From contig JAHNZQ020000181.1 of the NCBI GenBank assembly GCA_019155205.2, positions 1,061,977-1,125,976 on the forward strand: a DNA stretch of 64,000 nucleotides, written 5' to 3'. Positions 11,619 to 22,739 of the stretch are shown here, piece after piece. The notes beneath the pieces were generated by a model. That model was not told the origin of the DNA, did not search any database, and saw nothing but the letters and a program-made list of their open reading frames with translations. Positions within the stretch are counted from its first letter, which is position 1; each line of letters begins with the position of its first letter. Position numbers and translations under genes: made by a program. This stretch comes from Gracilaria vermiculophylla (taxonomy: Eukaryota; Rhodophyta; Florideophyceae; Gracilariales; Gracilariaceae).

Positions 11619-11636
11619 TTCTAAGTCGGAAGACCA
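11619..11636 (-). promoter_or_regulatory. Putative primer-binding site, copy A
   Basis: Immediately inside the 5' LTR (two bases from its end) the minus strand reads TGGTCTTCCGACTTAGAAG; copy B has TGGTCTCCCGACTGAGAAG at the same place. A TGG start two bases after the LTR is what a site complementary to a tRNA 3' CCA end looks like. The tRNA species was not identified. Confidence 0.6.
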
Positions 11637-11638
11637 CT

Positions 11639-12190
11639 TGTGGTACCTTCGGTTTTCCTTTCGAGGTGGTACTGCACAACGTCCGTTAGGAGTTTTTGTT
11701 GACTCCAAATGCGCGAGTTTCTCAAGGGAGTCTCGGGTAATCGCTGTCACGAGCCGAGGGAATTCTGAAAAAAGACCCACATACAAAAGCGGAGAAGGGA
11801 TTTCACTGGGCGGACAAGGTTCCTATGGGCACTGCCACAAGGCGATCTGGGCATCGGCGGCTTTCAAACATAAGAATGATCGACGACAGTCTTCAACCCG
11901 AAAAATGGACGGAGACTTAAGGGTGCTTGATTTATTTTCCAGAGATGGAGCTCGACCAGTAGAATAAGTATCCCGCTGGGAGCCCGCCTTGGCAGGTCTC
12001 AATACTGTAGTACTTAGCTGCACCAATTAACTAAAACAAAATTTAAGTTCTACCGTTCCTCAAGGGTGCTGTATCGCACGTGAGCGGAACAATGCACCAC
12101 GCCACGCAGTTAATAAAGTACGAACCCTCCTTAGGAATATTCCGTCGTAAAGCCTCAGGACAATATCACCTTAGGATCCACTGTACTACA
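11639..12190 (-). repeat. 5' LTR of copy A
   Basis: 552 bp bounded by TGTGGTAC and GTACTACA, an imperfect terminal inverted repeat. It aligns along its length with 41019-41573 and 50967-51436. Confidence 0.85.
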
Positions 12191-12825
12191 TTCTCCATTT
12201 AGTTTCTCGGTTTTGAACGTGCTTATTTACTCTGTTTCCATGATTACACAAATTAATTTCCGAGTTGTTTCGATAAAAAGATTTATCCGTATTCTGTACC
12301 GTGACTGACAAGAACAATTTTCTTTGAGTTTTGTTCCAAAACATGTTTTAACGTTTATTTACTACCCAATACAGAAAGTTTCAAAAAATTCTATTTTTCT
12401 TCTGATTCCAACTACTTTAGTTTTGAACGATATTGAAATACTTTCTGATGTACAGGACAAGAGTGTTTGGAAGATCCTGATTCTTTCGGATCCAACCAAA
12501 ATCTGATTTCCAAGTGATTTTCTGTAATCAGCGTCGCATCGTCAATTCTTCTTTCTAGATGATAGCGCAAAATTTGATAAGAATACTAGTCGGTAAAGGG
12601 TAGGTTGAAAAAAGTATTGATTCAGCTGCCTGATGTCCCCGTTGATCGAGTGTAGCACGCTTATGTATAGACTTTAAATTCTCCACATTAGAGATATCTA
12701 GAACAACGTTGAAAACTGTCCAGCTCATCAAGCTGAGCTGGAAAGCTTCGAAAACGTTCTCATGACATCCATCAACTCTCTTTCGACGCTACACTAAAGA
12801 ACCAAAGTGTAGCTTGCATAACGTT
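12191..12825. other. Intergenic AT-rich, no gene seen
   Basis: Nothing recognisable. Only one short frame (12324-12506) with a composition typical of AT-rich noncoding DNA. Confidence 0.5.
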
Positions 12826-13315
12826 TGTCACACAACGTCTGTTAAGAGTTTTTGATGACTCAAAAGGCGCACGTTCCTAAAAAAGGTTTCTGGAAATCAC
12901 GGTAACGAGCCGAGGCAATCCTGGAAGGGGGTCTTCATGCATTAAGCGGAGAAGGGGGTTCACTGGGCGGAAAAGGCTCTTACAGGCGCTGCTATGAGAC
13001 GACCTGGGGATCGGTGGCTTAGAAATCTGAAAGCGTTAGACAAGAGTCTCCAATCGAATAAGTAGAAGAAGAATCAAGGGTGCTTGGATTACTACCCCGG
13101 AAGGTGGGGTGCAACTGGCAGATTAGGTGTAGTTGTGGGAGCCCCCCCTCTTCAGGTCTCACTACCGCACACTAGTCTAATTACCTACATTAATTAACGA
13201 AAATAAATCTAACTTTTATAAATCCTCAGCAGTACGGGGCACAAGTGGGCCTCATAATGCACCACGCAGCTCAGTTAATAAAATACGAACGCTCCTTAGG
13301 AATACCCAGTTCTAA
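12826..13315 (-). repeat. Solo LTR remnant of the copy A/B chromovirus family
   Basis: Aligns by eye with the family LTR from 'cacaacgtctgttaagagt' to 'ctccttaggaat', including the GGTTCACTGGGCGGA block. About 40 bp are missing at the left and about 60 bp at the right. There is no internal element sequence beside it, so it is a solo LTR or the end of a deleted copy. It is clearly more diverged than the LTRs of copies A and B. Confidence 0.8.
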
Positions 13316-14424
13316 AACTATAAGACAAGGGGTGTTTTCTGAAGAGACAACTCGGAATTTATGTACAACTAAATTTGTGTTTAAACACGTGCTCAAATAT
13401 TATGTGTGTGTACACATTTCCCACAAACAGTTGACGCAAGTCCTCACATGTAATAAAATGTGTACGGACACATATCACATTTCTCGTGCCAAATCGCTCA
13501 CATCCTGCATGCTATCCTGCCACGACCCTTCCAAACCTTATACTCAACCTTCCCTACCGGCTCTTCATCCTTTGCAGCTCTCCGCCGCATAGATCTTGGG
13601 GCTCGCTTAGCCACGTAGCCCTGCGCGCCCAGTCTGCACCTTGCGATTTGCCTTCTTCCCATACCTCTTTCCCTCCCAAACTGCCACCTTGTTTCCTATT
13701 CTGTCCGTTCTACAGTCTAGATGCGTTCTGCTACTGGCCTTTTGTTGGCTTCTTCGTCCTGCCTATCGCATCAAAACGGTCGACGCATACCGCTTCGTGC
13801 TCGTGCTCACGTTAACCACTTGTTAACAGCACGATATTTCCGCCAAATCGAGTTGGCTCAACGCTCTCACACCTCTGTTCAACACAGCTTTGGTGACAAG
13901 CAGATCTACGCAACACGTGCTACTCTTTAATATCGGTGCCCTCTGTGTTTTGTCTTTCTTGATAAGCTCTCCTGTCTGTATCGTGATGTGGACGCTGCTG
14001 TATGTGATCTGTGCTGCACGTTAACGTCTGTGTTCCGTTCGACGCTTTCTGCTATCCTCATTGTCTGCTACGAGGTGCGCTCTTCGCTACGCCTTGCCTG
14101 GTGCGCTCAGCTGCCTGTGTTGTACGGTGAACTCAGTCCCATCACACTCTGCTACCGGAGGCATCCGTTGTGTCTCGGCCTTCTTAAGGCATCCACTATC
14201 TTTTCTGCACTGTTGCACGACCACATAGATTGCAAATATTGTACTGTTCTTTCGGCTGCCCCCGTCGCCGGTATCACGTCATGCATATGCCGATTGCATC
14301 CTTTGCATCCGAAACGCACACATCGAACCGTTTAACGCCAGGGTGCCCGCACAGTGTCGCTGTACAGCCTCAAGAACCTTGCGACGATATTAATGACATT
14401 CAGAGAACTCTGAACTCGAAAGAA
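13316..14424. other. No supported gene
   Basis: Several frames of up to 115 codons on the plus strand, with Ser/Cys/His-rich composition and no motif. It may contain 5' sequence of the DUF6818-like pseudogene that starts at 14425. Confidence 0.4.
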
Positions 14425-15345
14425 ATGTCTCGGGGCCCCCTATCAAGCAGGCCTAGGGATACTACCGGCACTCAACGCGCCAACGTGGATACTTATGCCA
14501 CCGGCCCGCGGAAACCATCAGATGTTGTACTCAGGTCTCCTCTACCCCAGAATACATACGCTTAACCACATTCGGTGCCGCTGCTGTCAAGTACTAGGAG
14601 GGAACAGAGACCACGATTAAGCACGCACATACAAAAAAGGGGAGTTAAAGGGCCCTCTCGTAAGAAGCCGGTGGGACGCGGAGGGGAATATTCTCAGTCA
14701 GAGATTGACCGCTTTCTCGATATCCTTGAGGATAATATGCCTATCAGAAGTGACGAGCAGGCACATGTAGTGCAGCTTGACGAGCAGCATTATCCGGAGA
14801 AAAGTAGAGACGTAGACTCTCTGAAGTGAAAATTCGCAAGCCTACTTAGGAGGAAGATTCCTACTGGGAACCCTCTCTGCCCTCCAGATATCCGTAGATC
14901 GACGTGAATCAAACAGGGAATGACTGAACGGGCCGATATCGGCGATGAAGAGGATGTTGAGGATCTGGTTGGAACTGAAAATAACGCTGGCAACGGGACA
15001 TCGAAAGAGGACGCAGGTGGAAACATTGCCACAGAGGCCCAGTCCGGTGGGAACTATCGCACACCTCCACACGGACCTTTAGTCCGTATGCACGAGCCTG
15101 GCTCAAAGGCGCCAAGTTTGACTAACTGGGGCTGTTTCGTCTCCAAATGATGCAGGAAAATGTTCGGTGCGAACATGAATTCGAACAGAGCCAGAAAACC
15201 AAGAAGGAGAATCGTTTGAGGTGGGAGAGGAAGCGAGATGAGCGTCTGATGTACAGGCAGGATGAAAGGTAGTGACGAAAGATGGAAATGGCGCGTCATA
15301 GTAAAATTATGGAGATGTTTATGATGGCGGTGATTGTGAAAAAGT
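14425..15345 (+). pseudogene. DUF6818-like (Myb/SANT-related) gene, broken
   Basis: One frame from ATG 14425 (MSRGPLSSRP..) with stops TAA 14563, TGA 14827 and TGA 14905, then a shift near 15147 into a Lys/Glu/Arg-rich coiled C-terminus. The core reads GGEYSQSEIDRFLDILEDNMPI, then YPEKSRDVDSL, KFASLLRRKIPTGNP and CPPDIRRS. This is the arrangement of the DUF6818 proteins known from oomycetes, rusts and algae: a Myb/SANT-like DNA-binding fold followed by a charged tail. The acidic stretch DIGDEEDVEDLVG follows, as is usual. The family is often multicopy and its function is unknown. With three stops and a frameshift this copy is dead. Confidence 0.7.
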
Positions 15346-15409
15346 CTGGAGATAGATCGTAAGGCAATGTCTGTCAGTAGAATCTATTGAAAATGGTCCA
15401 GAAAACTCA

Positions 15410-16400
15410 AATGCTTAACAAGTAGTTTGCCTCAACGCTCATGTTTGGCATGAAAGCGGCAAGAGGCTGATTTGAACCTACCGAAAGTGTGCGAGGATTA
15501 AAAAGAAGAGCAATCATGTTTAGAATGACCTTCCGCTCACTTTTTTCTTCGTGTAACATTCCATCTTTAAGCGCGGAAAACTTCCTTTCAATGCCCGTAT
15601 TCCACTCTTAGAGGCCTTACGTGCTGTAGTTTCCTGTCTGGGCATAGCGTAGTGTTCCAAATTCCCATCCGACCGACTTCATGGATCCTGTGGACTCTTA
15701 AGTAAAAAGCCGTATTGCCCCTTCGAAATCGCAAACTCTACAACGCATGTACCACCAGAGCTCCAGAAAACTAGTTCCAACTCCTCGTAAAGATTTCTGC
15801 ATTCTGCAATGACGGAGTCATGCATTGAACCCTACGCGTTAAGCGCGTATGCAATAATTTTTCCATTACGGGCGAAGACGAATATGTTGCCAACGTCATG
15901 GTCGTGTGTCCACCTGTCATAGAACCTATTTTGAGTCACAGCATCTCCCGACTGTTCAAACTGCAATTTGAGCCCATCAGCAAGGCAGTACACGCTTCTT
16001 AGCAACGAGTACTTTGCGCTGATAGCAGTTTGAAGTTCATTAACATCGGCAGATGTAGGCATTCAAATCTTTGCCTTGTCGTCCTGGGGGAGAACACCGA
16101 GCAAGAGTCGTTGACTAAAGCGAAGAATATTAAGCAAACAGAAGACGTTATACAAAATACCATACAAAGCACCATCTCGGATCCACGGCACCGACCCCAC
16201 GCCAAGACAAGCCCTAAACAGTGCAAAGCAGTCATCGAACGTGGTCTAGCATGCCCAACGGGGCAAAGAGGTGCCTTCCATAGGTATCCATCTTTCGATT
16301 ACAGCCAATAGGAAATATTCATCGGTGAAAACTTGAGCAATGTCTACTGGAATCCGAAGTGATCGAATCCAGTCAGAGTTATAAGTGCTTGATCTGGACC
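15410..16400 (-). pseudogene. PIF/Harbinger-type transposase (DDE_Tnp_4-like), broken
   Basis: Readable blocks in order on the minus strand: VFTDEYFLLAV and LPRWAC near 16280-16340; CLADGLKLQFEQSGDAVTQN, FYDRWTHDHDVGNIFVFARNGKIIAYALNA (15832-15990), where consensus members have a catalytic Asp in DGLK; GSMHDS.IAE near 15800-15830; GGTCVVEFA and LLKSPQDP; RALKGSFPRL; and finally RTLSVGSNQ near 15450. These are HARBI1-like nuclease landmarks. Stops (TAG, TGA) and at least two frameshifts break it. Terminal inverted repeats were not found. Confidence 0.75.
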
Positions 16401-16888
16401 TGATCCGTTCAAAATCGTAAACGCAGATATACACGGATCCTGTAGTGCGATTCTTGGTATTCTTTAGTCCCGTCTTTGACGCGCAATCAAGCCCAGCCTG
16501 TGGCATAGAGGCTCGTTTTGGAGGCGTTTGTTGCGACTACGATGTAGCAGAACCAGTATAAACAAACAACTGGTGTTCATGAAAGTATGTTTTGAGATGC
16601 GAGTTGGTGGATCGGCGAACCTTGGTAGTGAAGATCCGCTGCATGAGCGAGCATGAATTAATCTGCAAAGGGCCGACTTGTGATAGGAGAGGAATAGCGT
16701 GTACTCGAAGGGTTGGAGTGCTTTCTCAAAGGGGTGGACCAAATACTCGAAAGCCTATAGTATGACAGTTTTAGTATTCGCTATAATTTGCGTTCAATCT
16801 TTTCAGGTGCAAACGCGAATATGTGCACGCCTATTTGTGATTGTTCACAAAACTTGTGACGGGCACATTTTAGGATTTAAGGAAGCTC

Positions 16889-16918
16889 CCAATATCACCT
16901 TAGAATCCACTGTAATAC
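16889..16918 (-). repeat. Possible LTR tip of the copy A/B family
   Basis: About 26 of 29 positions match the LTR end of copy A (caatatcacctta.gatccactgta.tac). It is too short to be certain. The surrounding AT-rich DNA shows no other element sequence. Confidence 0.35.
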
Positions 16919-18492
16919 GACTTGCTACAGTAAATGGCAGTAATTCTGAAGAAATTCTAAATTCTCCGATCGTCGATTTGATAGATTCTTCGATGTTTTC
17001 ACTTCGCTGAATATCCACGACGTTCTTTAGCGCTTAACCGGATAGCTCGTCTTCAAAATTGTTATATTATAGACCACGAATAGTTCATGCGGGGGCTGAT
17101 CTACTGTACTACAAGAAGCTTCAAAATTCTTTTAGTTGTACACTTTGTTCAAGAAGCTTCTCTTTGCTTCTGCAACATATTTTACCATTCCGAATTTTTT
17201 TGAAGGCCGCGGGCATTAGTTATAACCAGTCGCTTCTCGGTTTTGTGAATCATAAAGAGCAGGAGATATCTCGGAATTACTTTGGATATCTGTAGTTAGT
17301 ATCATTGCCAATGCTTTAGAAAAGAGGAATGCTTTTCAGTTAGAAATCCTCAATACAGTACAAAGAAATAAATTGCTTTCGTCTATAGCTACAGCTATAA
17401 ATAAGAAAACACAGCTTAAGAAAATGATAGCAGAAATTTAGAATTTTTAAATGAACAAGGTTTTCGTTTTATTGTGGATGCTTAGCTTAAATTTACTTTG
17501 AAGAAAAGCATTTATTTCTTATTTCCCATGACACGTATGAATGTCAGGTCGCACTCTTCCCGAGGAGTTCAGGACAATTTTGCTTACTCAACTTTATATG
17601 AGTAGCGGAGTTTTACATGAACGCGAACTCCTCCTGTTCCGCTCTTGGCACCCAATTCAGTATCATCAAGGCTGTGAGCCCTTCAGCTAGTCAACCACAC
17701 AAAGCGAATGAGATAATAACTCTACATTATCGAATCCGTTTTTTCTACTCCACTAATTTCGTCGAGATTGGCTGCTATGATGTTACCGGATCTGTTACAC
17801 AAAGTCAAATATGACTCATTTTCATAATGGAAAGCCTTGTTTGGACTTATTGCCCATCTACGGTTTCCATGAACCTTCAACGGTTATCAATGTTGCCTAT
17901 AGCGAATCCTTTTCAGTAAAGTTGATAATCATATGCGTTCTCTATGTATCAACAGTTTCTATTCGAATATATGACTATGGGCTAGTCATAAGCGAAGGGT
18001 GCCAACGGGGGGATAATTTTAGCATGTGTGTTGAATTTTGTCGCTGTGCGCTGGCCCGGAGCGATACCAGTCGAAAGAATCGCAGCCGAGTTTTGTGCCC
18101 ATCGTGCCCCCTGTTGCATGAAGCGCCTGTGCTGTCACTGACAACGAAATGTTCCGGGGACCACGGGCTACGTTGAATGTTGACTCTGTTTGGTACACGT
18201 GTGCAGGTGTACTACTCAGCACGATGTTCACAACCATATCGTTTCCAGGTTTAGGACACATTGCAAACTCAGCTTAATGTACACCGGATATGGTTTAGTG
18301 TAATGTGCCTCTTCATGGTAACTATACACACACATTGCTGTATGGACACGAGTGGTGGCGGAATACAGAGAGTGTAAGGTGGTTTAGTGAATTTGTGCAT
18401 TGTCATGGTCTCGTGAGTGTACGGAACTGTCATGCCTTGTTGTGCCTTGCTGTTGTAAGCATTATTGAATTGTGGCTAGTACATGTATGTCA
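16919..18492. other. AT-rich intergenic, no gene seen
   Basis: No recognisable protein, RNA or transposon end. The longest frame (17811-18176, 121 codons) has no motif and no support. Confidence 0.5.
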
Positions 18493-18760
18493 TGTTACAA
18501 TATGAGTGGTAGTATTGAGTGTCTCGCCTTTGTAGTGAAATTTCTGATGCAACCTAGTCGGTGCGACTGAACCACTATATAAGTCGTGGTCGAGGCACCT
18601 CCAAGTAAATCCAAGCCAGAGCTGGCGAACATTCTTAATATCCCTCCAACTTTCCTTCGCCCCCCTGCCTTCCAATACCTCCTTCGTTCGTTGAAGGCAG
18701 GCTGGAGGCGAGATATCTACCTCGGCATGGAGACAAGAAAATTATTTGCAGCCCGTGATT
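18493..18760 (+). repeat. LTR-like sequence with TATA box (tentative)
   Basis: A TGTTAC start and, near 18573, 'accactatataag', the same string that surrounds the TATA box in the left copia LTR (about 1353-1365). The rest does not align well. It could be a diverged solo LTR or a real promoter for the frame starting at 18759. Confidence 0.3.
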
Positions 18761-19138
18761 GGATTTCATGATTCCTAAAACCCCAAAAGATCCAATAGAG
18801 AGAAATAAAAGTAAGGTTACTTATCTCCTCTCAGATCCAAAACGTAAAACACAGGATTGCATCAGGAGGTCGAGCAAAAAGTTCTGTTATCTTTTGGACT
18901 TTGACCATCTATCATTGAAGGAACCAAAAGTTCTGACCAAAGAAACATTTTTGGGTGTTTCACGACGTACGCTTGTGACGCTTTTTGCGAGGTTCACGTC
19001 GATATCTCCGTTGGAAGTTCTCAAGAGCTATTTAGCCTCCAAAACAATCACTGACAACAAAACATGTTATTTGGCCAACACTTTAAAAGTATGCAAAGCG
19101 AAGGTAGTGTACAAAGAACGAAAAATTGTTTTCTCAGT
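18759..19138 (+). CDS. Unrecognised ORF truncated by element C
   Basis: From ATG 18759 (MDFMIPKTPKDP..) a basic, Lys- and Leu-rich frame continues across 19139 into the LTR of element C, where it stops being meaningful. About 127 codons are native. No family was recognised. The junction looks like a truncation: element C lacks its first ~105 LTR bases exactly here. Confidence 0.3.
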
Positions 19139-19383
19139 TCAGCACGACGCTTGGTTCAAGCCACTTCGCAACAGTGCGTCGTGTGCTTCAAGCACTTCAA
19201 GCACGCATCGCATATTTTAAGTGCTCGATGACATAGCGCCGTGAGCTAGAAACGTACAAGTAGATAAAGTAGAAGGTAAGACGCTTAACGTCTATTTCTA
19301 AGAATCACTTTAAAACACAGCCAGACCCACCCTCGAGAAGAGCGTGGGCCTGGCCAGACTTCTTCCAACCCTCCTGTGTTACA
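19139..19383 (+). repeat. 5' LTR of element C, first ~105 bp missing
   Basis: Aligns with 24358-24607. Both contain the inverted motif CCTCGAGAAGAGCGTGGGCC and end ctgtgttaca. The upstream part present in the 3' LTR (24256-24357) is replaced by unrelated DNA. Confidence 0.85.
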
Positions 19384-19471
19384 TTTTCTAGCATCGTTTT
19401 ACGATCCTCCCGCTGGATTCTCGCTCTCCCCTCCCCTTTTTCCCCTTATTTTCCCCTTTCCACCGTGCTTC

Positions 19472-20577
19472 ATGAGCTCTAATGATCCCCGTTTGCGGAC
19501 GTTATCTACTACGTCTAGTTCAATTCGTCCACCACGTCGTCCAAACCCGCCGGCCGGAAACGAACGAGATGGATCATGCACCCGATGTGTGGCAGCCGCA
19601 GCGATTTCTGCTTCAACTGCTGCGGCCGCTGCTGAAATGGAACCGGCAGTATTCGACCACGCAGAGTCTTGCCAACACCAACGCTCGCCCTCTTAATAGA
19701 TTGCTCCCTTGCCGCGCTCCCAACCCAGACTGGTGCACATGTCGAGCATGGGTCAGGGGCGAGAGACTCAATCCCACTCGGTACAGTCCTTCGTTCTCTA
19801 CACAGCCAACAAAACGACATGGAGGCACTGGCTGTGCAGATGCGCCACTGGGAGACAAGGATGGCAGGGCAAGTAGAGACTCTTGAACTTCGTTTCGAAG
19901 CTTTCGGGCCCTACGCGGTACCCCAAAACCGCACATATTTGCTCCCCACCAGTCCAGCCGCAGTGGCCCATGCCATGCCTCAGCACAGGATTCAGGAAAA
20001 GTCTCCCGTCGAAGCCCACCCGGATGCCTCGGTCGTTAGCCAGCACACCCAGATAGGGCAGACAGTCTCCGGGACGCATTCCAAGCGAACATCAATGGCG
20101 GGAGAGCTATGTGCCTAAGGTAGACCGCCTACCAGCCGTTCGGATATTGCAAACGCTGTCAAAGCCGCATACAGTATCACATACGCCGCACTACAGGATG
20201 AAAGGTCTTCTGTGTGCGTAAAAGACTTCATTTCAGGCATCCGCAAAGTCATATTACTCTTTCCTGCAGTAATGGCACTCCAGGAAGTGCAAATAGCGGT
20301 TTTCAAACTTCAAAAGGCATCAGACTGCTGGTACAATCGAGCAAGACGCCACGAAACAACCTTAACGTCTTTGAAGGCTCTCGAAGCCGGACTACTGAAG
20401 GCCTTTGTCCCCGCAAACGAGCTGGCGGAGGCTCGCTTGAAACTTATCCAGTTTCGTCTCCACGGCGCCATGAAAAACCATCTCAATCAATTCATACAAC
20501 TCGTCGAGACCTGTGAAACACCCCTTTCCGAGGCCTGTAGCTATCTGCAGTTGTCTCTCCCGACGTCCTATAGATAA
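19472..20577 (+). pseudogene. Element C gag
   Basis: ATG 19472 (MSSNDPRLRTLS) opens a frame that shifts near 19690 into the main gag frame. That frame reads on to 20577 with one TAA at 20116-20118. Residues encoded at about 19820-19910 form a coiled-coil (QMRHWETRMAGQVETLELRFEAFG). The retrotransposon-gag capsid domain follows: WYNRARRHETTLTSLKALEAGLLKAFVP and ARLKLIQFRLHGAMKNHLNQF at about 20330-20500. No zinc knuckle was found. Confidence 0.75.
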
Positions 20578-20864
20578 AAATTATCGGAGCATTACCCCAC
20601 GAGATCCCCTCCCGATCAGGAACAACCCTTGATCTTTTTTCGTATGCTCCATACAGCTGATAAATGGCGCACGACGGCCCGCAAATTCCTAGTCCAGGCC
20701 TTGCGTGATAAGCAATCGCGGTCAAAAAAATAGAGCCGCCGCACATCGGTGCAACTCCCCCCAAATCTTCTGCTCTCCACCCACCCTCCCCACAAAACAT
20801 AGCACATGTACCCCACACCACTACTCCTACCCTTTCAGCGACGGATCTGAACCCCACGGGAGAT

Positions 20865-21188
20865 ATGATGTACGAAGCTACTCTGAATGGCCACAGCGTT
20901 GCCTTCCATCTCGACCCTGGCGCTTCTCACACCTTTCTCTCCCCCGCTGCCGCCAAATTGTGTAATCTCCCTTTGAAACTCTCGCGATTCTGCCAAACGG
21001 ACCTCGGAGACAGCTCCACCACCCCGATTTTGGCGGAAGCAGAAGCAACTGTCACTATGAAAGATTGCTGCGCATCATTAACGGCGTATGTAATCAAAAT
21101 GAAGGATTACAGAAATAACCTACCCTTGATCACAGTAGGCCGTCAGTGACTCCGTCAGACACTATCAATCATCCATTGGTCGTCACAC
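20865..21188 (+). pseudogene. Element C aspartic protease
   Basis: The frame from 20865 contains FHLDPGASHTFLS, the protease active site (D-P-G in place of the common D-S/T-G) with the ASHTFLS flank typical of chromoviruses. A TGA at 21147-21149, apparently a former Trp codon, interrupts the frame before it continues into RT. Confidence 0.75.
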
Positions 21189-22739
21189 TTGCTCTCCATC
21201 AAGCGCGCCGATGGATCGAGTTTCTCCATACACCCTCATCGCTCCATATCTCCTAAAACTCGGTCGAACACGAAGACGATACTGACGATATCCTTCAAAC
21301 GACTCCGCAGATTAGCCAAGAAGCGATCCTGCGAACTGTACGCTATTCGACGCAGCCCGGCTTCCTCCATCAGCTGCCATCCCGATTTAACGGAAGTGGT
21401 TCACGAGTTTCAAGATGTTTTTCGGGAAGAGCTCCCCGATACTCTGCCGCCATCTCGCGAGTTCGATTTTGAAATCAACCTTTGGAGCGATGAACCGCCC
21501 CCCGTGCGACCAGTCAATCGGCTCTCTGCACAGGAATTCCTCGTCCTCCGCAACACATTGGATGCCCTACTCCGAAAAGGCCTCGTTCGTCCTTCAGCCT
21601 CCCCTTACGGAGCACCCGTCTTCTTCGTGAAAAAGAAATCCGGCGCGCTCCGTATGGCCTGCGACTATCGTAGCCTAAACCGCATAACCATCGCGGACTC
21701 CACTCCACTTTCCCTCATCGATGAAGCTTTAGATCAGGTGGCGGGCGCGAAGTTCTTCTCTCAGATCGCCTTAGTGGGTGCCTACCAGCAAATGCGCATC
21801 AAGGAGAGTGACTGCCATAAAACAGCCACAAGGACCCGATTTGGATCTTTAGAGTGGCGCGTCCTGTGCTTTGGACTCATAAACGCGCCAGCCGCCTTCT
21901 CACGACTGATCGCCTCCGTCCTACATCACTTGAATGGCCATTGTCTTGTACTGTATCTGGATGACATCCTTGTTTACAGTCGTTCACTGGAGGAGCACAA
22001 GCTGCATTTGCGTGCCGTCCTTGAGGCACTTCGCAAAAATCAGCTGTTCGCCAAATTGAGCAATGTGCTTTTGGTGCTCGCGAAGTTGACTTCCTTGGCT
22101 TTAGAATATCTGCCCAGGACATCGCCACGCAGAATCATCTTGTCACTGCGGTTCACGACTGGCCAAAACCCCTGAATACCCGCCATGGGCAGCAGTTTCT
22201 GTGCCTCGCCAACTTCTATGGGCGTTTTGTCAAAGACTATGCACACATTCTCCGCCCAATCTCGGATCTACTGCGCTCACGCGTTTTCCAATGGGGCTCA
22301 AAGCAGGCCAATGCCTTCACCATCATTAAGGACGCTTTGACATCAGCGCCAGTTCTGGCACAAGCAGACGCCTCCAAAGAGTTTGTTTTGGCTTCCGACG
22401 CTTCCCATTACGCCGTCGTTGCTACGCTAACGCAGGCCGGGCATCCTATCGCATCCTTATCCCACCGCCTCTCACCCACTGAGGGCCGTTGGGATACCGG
22501 CGATCAGGAACTCCTCGCTGCATTGACTGCGCTTCGCATGTGGAGCCCTTATCTCCGCGTATAGCACTTCACGCTCTTGACTGATCATGATCCAACTACG
22601 TATCTCCAGACAAAACCCAAGCTGTCCGCTCGCCAGTGTCGCTGGTTGGACGAGATCCATGAATTTTCCTTCGACATTAGGCATGTTGCTGGGACCAAGA
22701 ATGTCGCCCCCGATGCCCTCAGCCGCCGTCCTTACCACG
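21189..22739 (+). pseudogene. Element C reverse transcriptase and RNase H
   Basis: RT palm motifs: GLVRPSASPYGAPVFFVKKKSG, LRMACDYRSLNRIT, FSQIALVGAYQQMRI, then LVLYLDDILVYS (Asp pair at 21960-21965). The third motif normally reads (I/L)DL; here GCC (Ala) stands at 21768-21770, removing one catalytic Asp. A shift near 22062 moves the frame. It then continues with NFYGRFVKDYAHI, FVLASDASHYAVVATLTQ (RNase H), LSPTEGRWDTGDQELLA, a TAG at 22562-22564, LLTDHDPTTYL and HVAGTKNVAPDALSRRP. Confidence 0.85.

Larger units (their letters stand above)
2976..12190 (-). mobile_element. Ty3/gypsy chromovirus, copy A (degenerate)
   Basis: Order on the minus strand: 5' LTR (11639-12190), primer site, gag (from 11462), protease, RT, RNase H, integrase with chromodomain (to about 5630), then an antisense frame on the plus strand (3261-5263), then a remnant of the 3' LTR (2976-3003). 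All coding parts carry several stops and frameshifts. It shares this layout and alignable sequence with copy B at 41019-51436, so they belong to one family. The left LTR is almost completely deleted: about 28 bp survive before the sequence jumps into internal DNA. No target-site duplication could be matched (gtgcg on the left, ttctc on the right). Confidence 0.85.
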
